A model generated the notes under the pieces. The model worked only from the letters and a program-made list of their open reading frames with translations, was not told where the DNA came from and made no database searches. DNA of 64,000 nt from Paracoccaceae bacterium (GTDB lineage Bacteria; Pseudomonadota; Alphaproteobacteria; Rhodobacterales; Rhodobacteraceae). Where the stretch lies: positions 62,001 to 126,000 of the forward strand of contig JADHOV010000001.1 in NCBI GenBank assembly GCA_016778765.1, given 5' to 3'. Both the position numbers and the translations under genes were made by a program. This document shows positions 17,714 to 26,149 of the stretch, piece by piece (the first letter of the stretch is position 1; each line of letters starts with the position of its first letter).

Positions 17714-19380
17714 CCCAAGGGTTTGATAGCTGGGTGAAATCCCTTTTGGCATTGCGGCTTCTTAGCGCCAATCCAACCGGCTTGAAAGGCCTTGTTATTC
17801 GCGCCCGCAGCGGGCCCATACGCGACCGGCTGATCGAGATTATCCAAAATGCAGCCCCCGCATTATACAAAATCTATCCCAATATGAGCGATGAGCAATT
17901 GTTCGGCGGCTTGGATCTTGTGCAAACGCTAAAGCAACAAAAATTGGTTTATGCACAAGGGCTTTTGGCGCGTTCAGCTTGGGCGCAGCTCTGCATGGCC
18001 GAGCGCTGCGATGGCGCGTTAGCGGCAAAGCTTGGGCAAGCCTTGGATGATGGCCGCATCGCTCCGCTGATCGTCTTCGACGAGGGTACAGATGAGGAAA
18101 CCGCCCCGCAAGGGCTGCAAGACCGGGTGGGGTTTTGGGTGGATCTGGAAGATGTCTCGCTGGCTGATCTTGAGGTGGTCAAGTTTGAGCCCGCGCCAAA
18201 GGAGCAATTGGCCGTAGTGAGCGCCCGCCCCGAGGATATTGCCGCTTTGGTGGATTTGGCGGCACGGTTTGGAATTCATTCGGCCCGCGCTGCGCAATTT
18301 GCTTTGACATGCGCGCGCACCCATGCGGCGCTTGCTGGACGCGGCGCGCTCAGCGCGGAAGATATCGAAATCGCTGCTACTTTGATCTATCCCAGCCGCG
18401 CAACACTGATACCAGAAGCGCCAGAGACCCCGCCCGAACAGACCCCAGAGCCTGAGCAAGACAGCGCGCAAGAACAGGCCGAGAGCGCGCAGGATACCGA
18501 CCTGTCCGAGCTGCCCCAAGAGCTTTTAATCGAGGCTGTCAAAGCCCTACTTCCTTCAGATTTTCTAAGCAGGCTTGCCTCCACGGGGGCGCAGCGCAGC
18601 GCAGCTGGCACCGGCGCTGGACAGAGCCGTAAATCAAAAGCCAGAGGGCGGCCCGCGCCCTCGCGACCAGGGCGCTTAGACGGACAAAGCCGCGTGGATG
18701 TAATCGCGACTTTGCGCAGCGCAGCCCCTTGGCAAAAGCTGCGCGCAGCGCGCAAACCGCGGCGATCGACAATCACGATATTTCCAAGTGATATTCACCT
18801 TAAGCGCTATGAACAACGTGCAGAGCGATTGGTTATTTTTATCGTGGATGCCTCTGGCTCTGCGGCGATGGCGCGCTTGGCAGAGGCCAAAGGCGCGGTT
18901 GAGCTGCTGCTGGCAGAAGCCTATGCGCGGCGCGATTACGTTGCCCTGATTGCTTTTCGCGGCGCCTCAGGGGATTTGATGTTGCCCCCGACTCGCTCGC
19001 TTGTGCAAACCAAACGGCGTTTATCAGCGCTGCCCGGTGGGGGGGGGACGCCATTGGCCGGCGGCTTGCAAGCTGCTGGTATTTTGGCGCAGAAATCACT
19101 CAGCCAAGGCAAAACACCCGTCTTGGCTCTGCTCACCGATGGCAGGGCAAATATCAGCTTGGACGGTTCTGCAGACCGCCAGAAAGCGGCGGAAGATGCT
19201 GCCTTAATGGCCGGATGGATCTCTGGTTTGGGGATCAAATCAGTGGTGATGGATGTCGCGCGAAGCCCGAACCCAGCCCTTGCAGACCTGGCGCAAACCT
19301 TACGCGCCGAGTATTATCCCATGCCCCGCGCCGACGCCCATGGCCTGAGCCAGGCTGTGCATCGGGTTTTGGACAATTGA
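17710..19380 (+). CDS. bchD: Magnesium chelatase subunit D
   Basis: Platform between BchI and BchH. 556 residues from GTG 17710. The N-terminal AAA-like half has degenerate nucleotide motifs. A Pro/Glu-rich acidic linker lies around residues 236-270 (PEAPETPPEQTPEPEQ). A basic segment leads to a C-terminal von Willebrand A domain with MIDAS VDASGSAA at about residue 378 and LTDGRANIS. The stop overlaps bchO as TTGA. Confidence 0.96.
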   Translation: MTQGFDSWVKSLLALRLLSANPTGLKGLVIRARSGPIRDRLIEIIQNAAPALYKIYPNMSDEQLFGGLDLVQTLKQQKLVYAQGLLARSAWAQLCMAERCDGALAAKLGQALDDGRIAPLIVFDEGTDEETAPQGLQDRVGFWVDLEDVSLADLEVVKFEPAPKEQLAVVSARPEDIAALVDLAARFGIHSARAAQFALTCARTHAALAGRGALSAEDIEIAATLIYPSRATLIPEAPETPPEQTPEPEQDSAQEQAESAQDTDLSELPQELLIEAVKALLPSDFLSRLASTGAQRSAAGTGAGQSRKSKARGRPAPSRPGRLDGQSRVDVIATLRSAAPWQKLRAARKPRRSTITIFPSDIHLKRYEQRAERLVIFIVDASGSAAMARLAEAKGAVELLLAEAYARRDYVALIAFRGASGDLMLPPTRSLVQTKRRLSALPGGGGTPLAGGLQAAGILAQKSLSQGKTPVLALLTDGRANISLDGSADRQKAAEDAALMAGWISGLGIKSVVMDVARSPNPALADLAQTLRAEYYPMPRADAHGLSQAVHRVLDN

Positions 19381-20264
19381 TCGAGGGGGGGCGCAACAAA
19401 GCAAACTGGCCTTTCGCCCAGGCCTCAGAGCAGCTGCGCGCAGGGCCGCATCACTGGCATATCCAAAGGCTTGGAGCCAAAGGGCCAAAGGTGCTGTTTT
19501 TGCATGGCACTGGTGCCTCAACCCATAGTTGGGCGCCGTTAATGCCACTTTTACAACATAATATCGCGGCAACATTGGTTGATCTACCTGGCCATGGCTT
19601 GACCAAGATCAGCACGGGCCAGCGCAGCAGCCTAACCTATATGGCGCAAGACCTGCTGACACTCTGCCAAACCCTGCAGCTTCAGCCGGATTTTATCGTT
19701 GGGCATTCGGCGGGGGCGGCTTTGGCGCTCGAAATGTCAAAATCTCTTGCTCTCAAAGGCGTCGTGGGTCTGAACCCCGCCTTGAGCAAATTTCCCGGAT
19801 TGGCCGGGGTGATGTTTCCAATGATGGCAAAAATGATGGCCGTAAACCCGCTTACGCCGCGCTATCTGGCAGGGTTGGCAAAAAGTAAATCGCGTGTACG
19901 ACAGATTTTATCAGGTACCGGCTCTGATTTGACGGAAGATCAAATCAACCTGTATCAAAAGCTTTTTAGCGATAAGGCGCATGTGAAGGGCACTATTTTG
20001 ATGATGTCACAATGGAATTTGGATCGGCTTTTGGCGCAGCTTAACGCGGTTGACGCGCCCTGCCTGTTGATCGCCAGTACGCGTGACCGCACGGTTGCCT
20101 GCGCCGATGTAAAAGCAACGGCCGAGCGGATGAACAACACCGCATATCATGAACTGAACGGTCTGGGGCATTTGGCGCATGAGGAAAATCCACAAAAGAT
20201 CGCAGGGCTTTTAAGCGCTTTCTTCCAAGAAAAACGCGCTGCTCCAAAACAGACCAGCGCGTAA
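19377..20264 (+). CDS. bchO: BchO, alpha/beta-hydrolase of the Mg chelatase operon
   Basis: Putative magnesium chelatase accessory protein. 295 residues from TTG 19377, which overlaps the bchD stop (TTGA); upstream ATGs lie inside bchD in another frame. Alpha/beta-hydrolase signatures: oxyanion segment VLFLHGTGASTHSW, nucleophile elbow VGHSAGAAL, acid region LLIASTRDRTV and catalytic-type His in LNGLGHLAHEE. The precise reaction is unknown in the family. Confidence 0.92.
   Translation: MIEGGRNKANWPFAQASEQLRAGPHHWHIQRLGAKGPKVLFLHGTGASTHSWAPLMPLLQHNIAATLVDLPGHGLTKISTGQRSSLTYMAQDLLTLCQTLQLQPDFIVGHSAGAALALEMSKSLALKGVVGLNPALSKFPGLAGVMFPMMAKMMAVNPLTPRYLAGLAKSKSRVRQILSGTGSDLTEDQINLYQKLFSDKAHVKGTILMMSQWNLDRLLAQLNAVDAPCLLIASTRDRTVACADVKATAERMNNTAYHELNGLGHLAHEENPQKIAGLLSAFFQEKRAAPKQTSA
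20228..20262 (-). terminator. Intrinsic terminator downstream of cycA
   Basis: Perfect 8-bp stem ACGCGCTG (20234-20241) / CAGCGCGT (20255-20262), followed on the minus strand by TTTTTCTT. It lies in the last codons of bchO and ends the long minus-strand bchF-to-cycA series. On the plus strand it is not followed by a T run, so it is directional. Confidence 0.8.
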
Positions 20265-20291
20265 CAATATTCAATTATTTAGGTGTCTTTC

Positions 20292-20717
20292 TTAAGACGG
20301 TCCCACAGAAACCAGATAGGCCCATACATTGGCCGCGTCTTTATCTTTTTTCAATTTGAATGACATTTTTGATTTCGCTTTTTTGTCATCCAGCGTTTCT
20401 TGCAGCCATTTTTTTGGATTGGCCACGTAAGATACAAATTCTTCTTCGCTCCAAGCCAAGCCTGACTCGGCTACAGATTTCAGCGACTTGCCATAGCGAA
20501 ACCCATCAAGGCTTCCTGCTACACGGCCAGAAATCCCATAGAGGTTGGGGCCAGTTTTACCGCCCTTGACGATATTGTTACCCGCGTCATCCTGAATCAT
20601 GTGGCAGGATTTGCATTTCGAAAAAACTTTTGCGCCCTTATCCGCATCCCCGCCTGCAAAAGCGGGCGCGGCAAGTACCAATGATGCGATTGTTATCGCC
20701 TTGAAAACTCCGGTCAT
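20292..20717 (-). CDS. cycA: Soluble cytochrome c2
   Basis: Periplasmic class-I c-type cytochrome, a candidate shuttle of electrons from the bc1 complex to the reaction centre. 141 residues with a signal peptide ending near APAFA (residue 21). Heme motif CKSCH (C35, C38, H39) and probable axial Met118 in KSKMSFKL. KTGPNLYGISGR is typical of c2. Last gene of the bchF-to-cycA strand run and followed by a terminator. Confidence 0.93.
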   Translation of the reverse strand: MTGVFKAITIASLVLAAPAFAGGDADKGAKVFSKCKSCHMIQDDAGNNIVKGGKTGPNLYGISGRVAGSLDGFRYGKSLKSVAESGLAWSEEEFVSYVANPKKWLQETLDDKKAKSKMSFKLKKDKDAANVWAYLVSVGPS

Positions 20718-20785
20718 TTATGCCTCCTCTTTCCGTCGCTTGATGAGGTAGCACGGATTAAAAATTGTCAATACACGAAAGCTGT

Positions 20786-22000
20786 TCAGGCAACGGCATG
20801 TGAGATTGCGCAACGCTTCCAAAGCACCGTTAACGCATGCACCAAATGCTCGATATCAGCGTCTGAATGCAATGGCGATGGCGTGAAGCGCAACCGCTCG
20901 GTGCCCTTGGGCACCGTTGGGTAATTGATCGGTTGCACGTAAATTCCAAAATCCTGCATCAGAATATCCGCCAATTGCCGACATTTCACTGGATCTTTGA
21001 TCATCACCGGAATGATATGGCTGGGATTTTCCAAATGCGGAATACCAGCCGCATCCAAACCAGCGCGCAGCTTTGCCACTTGGTGCCGCTGCTGATCGCG
21101 CTCGCTTTGTGATCGCTTCAGATGCGCAATACTGGTGCGCGCGGCCGCAGCCACCGCCGGAGGAATCGCCGTGGTAAAGATAAAGCCGCTGGCAAATGAA
21201 CGGATAAAATCACACAGCGCCGCCGAGCCGGTTACATAACCGCCCATCACACCATAAGCCTTACCCAAAGTGCCTTCAATCAAGGTAATCCTACCGGCCA
21301 ACCCTTCCTGTTCGGAAACACCGCCACCGCGAGGGCCATAAAGCCCCACTGCGTGCACCTCGTCCAAATAGGTCATCGCGCCATGCTTTTCAGCCACTTC
21401 AACGATTTCACGCATGGGGCAGATATCACCATCCATGGAATAAACCGATTCAAAGGCAACGACCTTCGGCGCATTAGCCGGCAAGCTTGCCAGTTTGCGA
21501 TCCAAATCTTCCGGATCATTATGCTTCCAGATCATCTTTTTGGCCCGCGAATGGCGAATGCCCTCGATCATGCTGGCGTGATTAAGCTCATCCGACAGGA
21601 TCACTGCATCCGGCAAACGCCCGCCCAATGTGCTGAGAGCCGCCCAGTTTGACACATAGCCCGATGTGAAGAGCAGCGCGTTTTCTTTACCATGCAAATC
21701 CGCCAATTCACGCTCGAGTAAAAGATGCTCGTGGTTGGTTCCAGAGATATTGCGCGTGCCGCCCGCACCGCAGCCGCTATTGTCAATTGCGTTTTTCATC
21801 GCCTCTACCACCATAGGGTTTTGGCCCATGCCCAAATAATCATTCGAGCACCAAACTGTAACTTCGTCTGGCGCATCAGAATCATGGCTTATGGCGCGTG
21901 GAAACTGACCGCGCTGGCGCTCAAGTTCCGCAAAAATGCGATAATTGCCCTCATCCTTTAATGTTTGCAATTGCGCGTTAAACAAGGCGTCAAAGTCCAT
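20786..22000 (-). CDS. hemA: 5-aminolevulinate synthase
   Basis: Condenses glycine and succinyl-CoA, the first tetrapyrrole step in alphaproteobacteria. 404 residues from ATG 22000, which has GGAGG with 6-nt spacing; the ATG two codons upstream (22006) touches that same GGAGG. PLP lysine in [15 protein letters not shown], and other signatures [10 protein letters not shown] and [11 protein letters not shown]. It overlaps puhE by 11 nt. Its presence in the pigment operon ties precursor supply to bacteriochlorophyll synthesis. Confidence 0.96.
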   Translation of the reverse strand: MDFDALFNAQLQTLKDEGNYRIFAELERQRGQFPRAISHDSDAPDEVTVWCSNDYLGMGQNPMVVEAMKNAIDNSGCGAGGTRNISGTNHEHLLLERELADLHGKENALLFTSGYVSNWAALSTLGGRLPDAVILSDELNHASMIEGIRHSRAKKMIWKHNDPEDLDRKLASLPANAPKVVAFESVYSMDGDICPMREIVEVAEKHGAMTYLDEVHAVGLYGPRGGGVSEQEGLAGRITLIEGTLGKAYGVMGGYVTGSAALCDFIRSFASGFIFTTAIPPAVAAAARTSIAHLKRSQSERDQQRHQVAKLRAGLDAAGIPHLENPSHIIPVMIKDPVKCRQLADILMQDFGIYVQPINYPTVPKGTERLRFTPSPLHSDADIEHLVHALTVLWKRCAISHAVA

Positions 22001-22805
22001 GGGCATCCTCCGGTCTTAAATCAGGCGTTTTGTTATTGGGCGCCGGAAGCATCCAGCGCCAGAGTTTTGCATCGGGCAGTGGTAAGACCATCAGCCAATG
22101 TTCAAGAAGGGCCAAAGCCGACAGGCTGGCCAAAAGCGAAAATCCAATCTGAGTGGTTAAATCACCCGTCGCATAAAGCCGCTCCAACCAGCAGGCAGTG
22201 GCAAAGCTAAGCGCGGTGATTGAGATTGGAAATACCCAGTTTAACTGGGCAATCTTAAAATGGCTGGGCAAATGCCCAAGCGGCTTTGGCAAAAACTCAA
22301 TATTGATTCTGGGAACCCCAAAAAACAAATTCAACTTCGCCGAAATTCGCGCAAAATACAAAATCACAAAGGTCCATAAACCGGTGGTGTTTTCAGCCCC
22401 CCAGCCAAAATACAGCACCGCCAGCAAGGCTGCCAAAAGCAACATTTCATGATAGGCAATGGTGCCCCAGGCGCGGATAAACCGCTCCCATTCGGGAATG
22501 TCTTTGGGGGCATCATTGCGATTGGGCCCTGCGATCACACCAGTCAAAAAAGCCAGCTCGATCCAGCCCCATACCGCCAAAGCTGACAAAAACCCAAGAT
22601 AAATCTGCGCTGGGCTGCTGCCCTCAAGCGTCATCCAAAACCCAAATGCACCCAAGAGCAGGATTGGCAAAGCCAGCAGCGTCGCGATCCGATGCGCATT
22701 TGGGCCGCGCTGATCCGCCCCCCGCACAATCAACAGGATCGCGCCAGTGAAAAACCACCAGCTAAACAGCGCAACCAGCGCAGCTATGCCAACCGGGCCA
22801 ATCAA
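21990..22805 (-). CDS. puhE: PuhE, photosynthetic complex assembly membrane protein (DUF3623)
   Basis: Multi-helix membrane protein; in Rhodobacter capsulatus its loss alters RC-LH1 assembly and raises bacteriochlorophyll synthesis. 271 residues, about seven hydrophobic segments. Recognisable segments: [41 protein letters not shown]. It overlaps acsF by 4 nt and hemA by 11 nt. Confidence 0.9.
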   Translation of the reverse strand: MIGPVGIAALVALFSWWFFTGAILLIVRGADQRGPNAHRIATLLALPILLLGAFGFWMTLEGSSPAQIYLGFLSALAVWGWIELAFLTGVIAGPNRNDAPKDIPEWERFIRAWGTIAYHEMLLLAALLAVLYFGWGAENTTGLWTFVILYFARISAKLNLFFGVPRINIEFLPKPLGHLPSHFKIAQLNWVFPISITALSFATACWLERLYATGDLTTQIGFSLLASLSALALLEHWLMVLPLPDAKLWRWMLPAPNNKTPDLRPEDAHGL

Positions 22806-23908
22806 TATGCCGGCTCAAGGCGCGTTGAAACTGGCACCGCATGCGATTTGCTGGGAATGGTGTAAAGCGATACAAAAGCCAGTGCGGCTTGCAACCGCGC
22901 GCCTGTGCGGGTGATCATACCGCCAAACCCCTTTTGACCTGCGGCGTCGGCCAAGGTCGCATTGGCGGCGCGCAACCGCTTTAAATTGGCCATCCAACGC
23001 GGGTGATCAATATCCAGCGTGATGGGGAAAATCTGTTTGCTCAATTCAGATGTTTTGCGGAACACCTCTTGGCCATACCAATCCACATCCACCCCAAGCG
23101 CGGCATGAAAGGCCGGGCGCTGATGGTCGCGCACATACATCGTGGCATAGACCGCCGTGAGGAAGAACTTGATCCAATAGACGTTGATACCACTGGTTAA
23201 TTTAGGGTCGGTTTTCATCAGCAGCGCAAACGCCTCACCATGCGAAAACTCATCATTGCACCATTCTCGGAACCATTTGAAAATCGGGTGAAAGCGCAGC
23301 TCTGGATGTTCTTCTAGATGCCGATAAATGGTAATATACCGCGCATAGCCGATCTTTTCCGACAGGTACGTAGCATAATAGATGAATTTCGGGCGAAAAT
23401 AGGTGTATTTCTTTTTCTGCGTTAAAAATCCCAAATTCACCGCCACGCCCGCCTCGCGCAACGCATCATTGATAAAGCCGGCATGGCGGGCCTCATCGCG
23501 CGCCATCAGTTGAAACAATTGCGTGATGTCTTTATTGCTGCCCCGGCGCTTCATTTCCTTATAAAGAACGCAGCCCGAAAACTCAGAGGTGCATGAGGAA
23601 ATCAGAAAATCGATAAATTCTTTTTTCAGTTCCGGCTCCATCCCCTCCCAATCGACATCCTCCCAATCTTCATTCTTTTTGAAATGCCCCTTATTGGGAT
23701 CGCTGACCATCTGATCGATCAGTTTGTCCCAATCACCGCGTACGGGCGATACGTCGATGGCATCCATTTCGTTAAAATCAGTCGTATAAAACCGCGGCGT
23801 CAGCAGCGTATCTTGCATGGCAACGGCCGTGGCCATTTCGCTGTCCAGTTTTTCTTGAACGGCCAGCGCTTCTTCTGCCGTGGTGGCGTCAGCGGAATGC
23901 ATATTCAT
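22802..23908 (-). CDS. acsF: Aerobic Mg-protoporphyrin IX monomethyl ester cyclase
   Basis: Di-iron, oxygen-dependent enzyme that forms the isocyclic ring E. 368 residues. Di-iron ligand-type segments are SEFSGCVLYKEM, ARDEARHAGFIND and NDEFSHGEAFALL. It is the only cyclase in the window; the anaerobic radical-SAM BchE is absent. The C-terminal 30 residues (SLYTIPSKSHAVPV) are divergent. Overlaps bciE by 4 nt upstream and puhE by 4 nt downstream. Confidence 0.95.
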   Translation of the reverse strand: MNMHSADATTAEEALAVQEKLDSEMATAVAMQDTLLTPRFYTTDFNEMDAIDVSPVRGDWDKLIDQMVSDPNKGHFKKNEDWEDVDWEGMEPELKKEFIDFLISSCTSEFSGCVLYKEMKRRGSNKDITQLFQLMARDEARHAGFINDALREAGVAVNLGFLTQKKKYTYFRPKFIYYATYLSEKIGYARYITIYRHLEEHPELRFHPIFKWFREWCNDEFSHGEAFALLMKTDPKLTSGINVYWIKFFLTAVYATMYVRDHQRPAFHAALGVDVDWYGQEVFRKTSELSKQIFPITLDIDHPRWMANLKRLRAANATLADAAGQKGFGGMITRTGARLQAALAFVSLYTIPSKSHAVPVSTRLEPAY

Positions 23909-24201
23909 AGCTTCACCTCCTCAGAAAAAGAAAACTCGCACAGCTCCATCACTTCCAGATCTCCGAAAAGACGCGTCCATAGCCGCTCGACGGCGCTGGC
24001 CCGCAAAATAATGGCTTCGCGATCCTCGCGCACGATCTCGCCAAATGGCGCCATGATTTCGGGGCCCTGAACCTGCACTTCATCTCCGGGTTGCACAACT
24101 GCCCCGTTGTTGAAACGCACATGCGCATGCAGGCTTTCAAATTTATGGCTGATCTCGACGGTGCAGGGCGCCCGCTCGATTTCTTTTCTAAACAATCCCA
24201 T
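23905..24201 (-). CDS. bciE: Small AcsF accessory protein, probable BciE
   Basis: 98 residues, no membrane helix, rich in short beta-like segments (LHAHVRFNNGAVVQPGDEVQVQ) and an acidic C-terminus. It is fixed between puhC and acsF and overlaps the acsF start by 4 nt. Alphaproteobacterial cyclases need a small partner, BciE, encoded next to acsF in the puh operon; the assignment rests on position and size and on recall of that family. It has no similarity to Ycf54 that I can see. Confidence 0.72.
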   Translation of the reverse strand: MGLFRKEIERAPCTVEISHKFESLHAHVRFNNGAVVQPGDEVQVQGPEIMAPFGEIVREDREAIILRASAVERLWTRLFGDLEVMELCEFSFSEEVKL

Positions 24202-24203
24202 CT

Positions 24204-24680
24204 TCAGTTCCCTTTCGGATTTTGGGCCAAGAGCTTGGCGAAAGCCTTGGCATTATCAGCGCCAAATCCCATAAGATCAGCGCTCCAGCCGGTGCTGGGG
24301 TCAGTGATTGACAGTCTTCCATTGGCCCCAAGGGTCACAATGACCGCCCCATCCAGCGGTTTCTTATGTTTCGCGCGCTCACGGTCCAACACACGGGCAA
24401 CGCCGGCGATAAACCCGCCTTCATCGGCCGAAAGATCGGCGATCAGATTGCCATTGGCATCCATCACCTTGGCGGCGCCGCTTAATTGCCCGGATAGAAA
24501 CACCGTGCGGCTAAGCACCGCCTCACTTTCCGGCGGGATCGCGCTGAGCGGTTGATCTGTCAGGCGCGCCAAGCTGACAAGCAGCAAGATCACGGCAACC
24601 AAAGCAAACATCGCCCGTACCATCATCCGGGGAACGACAGCGGTGTCATATTTCAATGCAGGTTGATCAACTTGTGCCAT
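24204..24680 (-). CDS. puhC: PuhC, photosynthetic complex assembly protein
   Basis: Membrane-anchored periplasmic protein needed for efficient RC-LH1 assembly in Rhodobacter. 158 residues: a cytoplasmic leader of about 20 residues, one helix (MFALVAVILLLVSLARL), and a periplasmic domain with FLSGQLSGAAKVMDANG and DEGGFIAGVARVLDRER. It lies 2 nt before bciE and 17 nt after puhB. Confidence 0.9.
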   Translation of the reverse strand: MAQVDQPALKYDTAVVPRMMVRAMFALVAVILLLVSLARLTDQPLSAIPPESEAVLSRTVFLSGQLSGAAKVMDANGNLIADLSADEGGFIAGVARVLDRERAKHKKPLDGAVIVTLGANGRLSITDPSTGWSADLMGFGADNAKAFAKLLAQNPKGN

Positions 24681-24697
24681 GATATTTCCGATCCCCT

Positions 24698-25333
24698 CTA
24701 TTCAGCCGGCAGCGCGTTTGAGGCCAGCGAACGATCCTGCGATTGCACCGAGCTGACGCGCGATTTTGCAGCTTTGGCCAAAATATCTGCCACCTCCTGA
24801 GGATTGGAAATACACCGCAAACAGGGTTGCGGTTTGGCGATATACCAAGCGCGCACATGCGGCCAACACACCAGATAAGACAGCTTTGACTCGGCCATTA
24901 ATTCCAAAGCAATGCTGCCAGCACCATCTTTGCGCTGCGCAAGCGTGGCATTGGCGATTTGCGTATATGGCAAATTCAGCGTCACGGTTAATGCAGCGCC
25001 GATCCGCATCGCCACCCGTCGGTTTGTGACCGTGTAAACCGTGGCTTTTGCTTGAATAAAAGCGGTCAGCATAAGCAGACCTGCCACCAAAGCCCCTAGG
25101 AATAAAAAGGGCACCGAAGCCGCAAAGGCCCGCCCCAGCGGCATCAGATCGGACAGGCTGAGAAACCGCCAAGCCGCCAGCAAAACAAAATACCCCAAAA
25201 CCCAATACAGGTTTAAAGACTCTTTGCTGAGGGCCCACCAATTGGGCCGCCCCTGCCACAGGATGACTTCACCCTCCGGAGGCATTTCCGGCAAACCTTT
25301 AATCGGTTCTACTGCAAAATCATCATGGGGCAT
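24698..25333 (-). CDS. puhB: PuhB, reaction centre assembly protein
   Basis: Assembly factor for the reaction centre; relatives carry a bacterial PH-like domain. 211 residues: EGEVILWQGRPNWWALS near the N-terminus, then two to three hydrophobic helices (VLGYFVLLAAWRFLSL; VPFLFLGALVAGLLML), then a PH-like part (TVYTVTNRRVAMRIGAAL). It is 20 nt downstream of puhA. Confidence 0.92.
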   Translation of the reverse strand: MPHDDFAVEPIKGLPEMPPEGEVILWQGRPNWWALSKESLNLYWVLGYFVLLAAWRFLSLSDLMPLGRAFAASVPFLFLGALVAGLLMLTAFIQAKATVYTVTNRRVAMRIGAALTVTLNLPYTQIANATLAQRKDGAGSIALELMAESKLSYLVCWPHVRAWYIAKPQPCLRCISNPQEVADILAKAAKSRVSSVQSQDRSLASNALPAE

Positions 25334-25353
25334 AAGGCGTTCCTTTTTCCGGT

Positions 25354-26121
25354 TTACAGCAGCGGTTCCTGCCGCTCTTTGCTGGCGTAAAGCAAACCCC
25401 CGGCGTAATAGGCCGAGATTTTTTCTTCTTCCAACATGGTGACTTGGCGCCCGGAGGCATTGCGCGGCACGCCGTTGAAATGAGTGCCGAAGATTGATCT
25501 TACCGCCACGCGGTCAGAATGAATGCGTGCCATGGTCATCGGCAGCAAACGCGTGCCTTCACCATGTTCTGGATCCAACTCAACCTCCAGATAACGCACC
25601 AATTGCTCGGGCTCATCAATCCACATATCGATGATTTTACCCACAATTGCTTCATCGCCAGCCATCACGGGCAAACCACGCGGATCACGCCCTGCGGCCA
25701 CGTGAAAATGCTCGGTGCCCGCCATTGGCACGATTTTAGGATGGCCTTTGCCATCTAATTCGGGCACATCGCGGCGCGGCGCCCAAGCGGCAGGGCCAAC
25801 CCCATCCACCATCGGATCGCCTGTGGGTTCTAGCGGATAGCCATTGGCCACATTGGTTTGGCGCAACGCCACATCGCGCGCTTCACGCGCGCCATCGGGC
25901 AAACTCACCTCACCGCGGCCATGCGGCAGTTTAAACGTTTTTGGCTCTGGCAAAGGAAAAGGCCCTTGATTGGCTGCTTCTGTGCCATCATCGTTTTCCA
26001 TTGGATAGCCTTCGCGCATATTCTCGCGCTGGATATAAAAGATCAACAAAGCGAAAAACGCCCAGAAGAGCCATATTGCCAAGCTGGCCAGATCAAATTC
26101 TGCAAAGAATGTACCGGTCAT
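25354..26121 (-). CDS. puhA: Photosynthetic reaction centre H subunit
   Basis: Caps the cytoplasmic side of PufL/M and shapes proton delivery to QB. 255 residues with one N-terminal helix (LASLAIWLFWAFFALLIFYIQ) and a large PRC-barrel-like domain (GNPMVDGVGPAAWAPR-type region, DMWIDEPEQLVRYLEVEL). It lies 28 nt after lhaA, whose 3' end probably carries the puhA promoter, as in Rhodobacter. Confidence 0.97.
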   Translation of the reverse strand: MTGTFFAEFDLASLAIWLFWAFFALLIFYIQRENMREGYPMENDDGTEAANQGPFPLPEPKTFKLPHGRGEVSLPDGAREARDVALRQTNVANGYPLEPTGDPMVDGVGPAAWAPRRDVPELDGKGHPKIVPMAGTEHFHVAAGRDPRGLPVMAGDEAIVGKIIDMWIDEPEQLVRYLEVELDPEHGEGTRLLPMTMARIHSDRVAVRSIFGTHFNGVPRNASGRQVTMLEEEKISAYYAGGLLYASKERQEPLL

Positions 26122-26149
26122 TTCAGGTTCCTTTCAGTGGTACGGCGGA

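Noticed and set aside
20718-20785. PpsR operator upstream of cycA
   Set aside because: TGTCAATACA looks similar, but the 12-nt spacing to an ACA half is absent.
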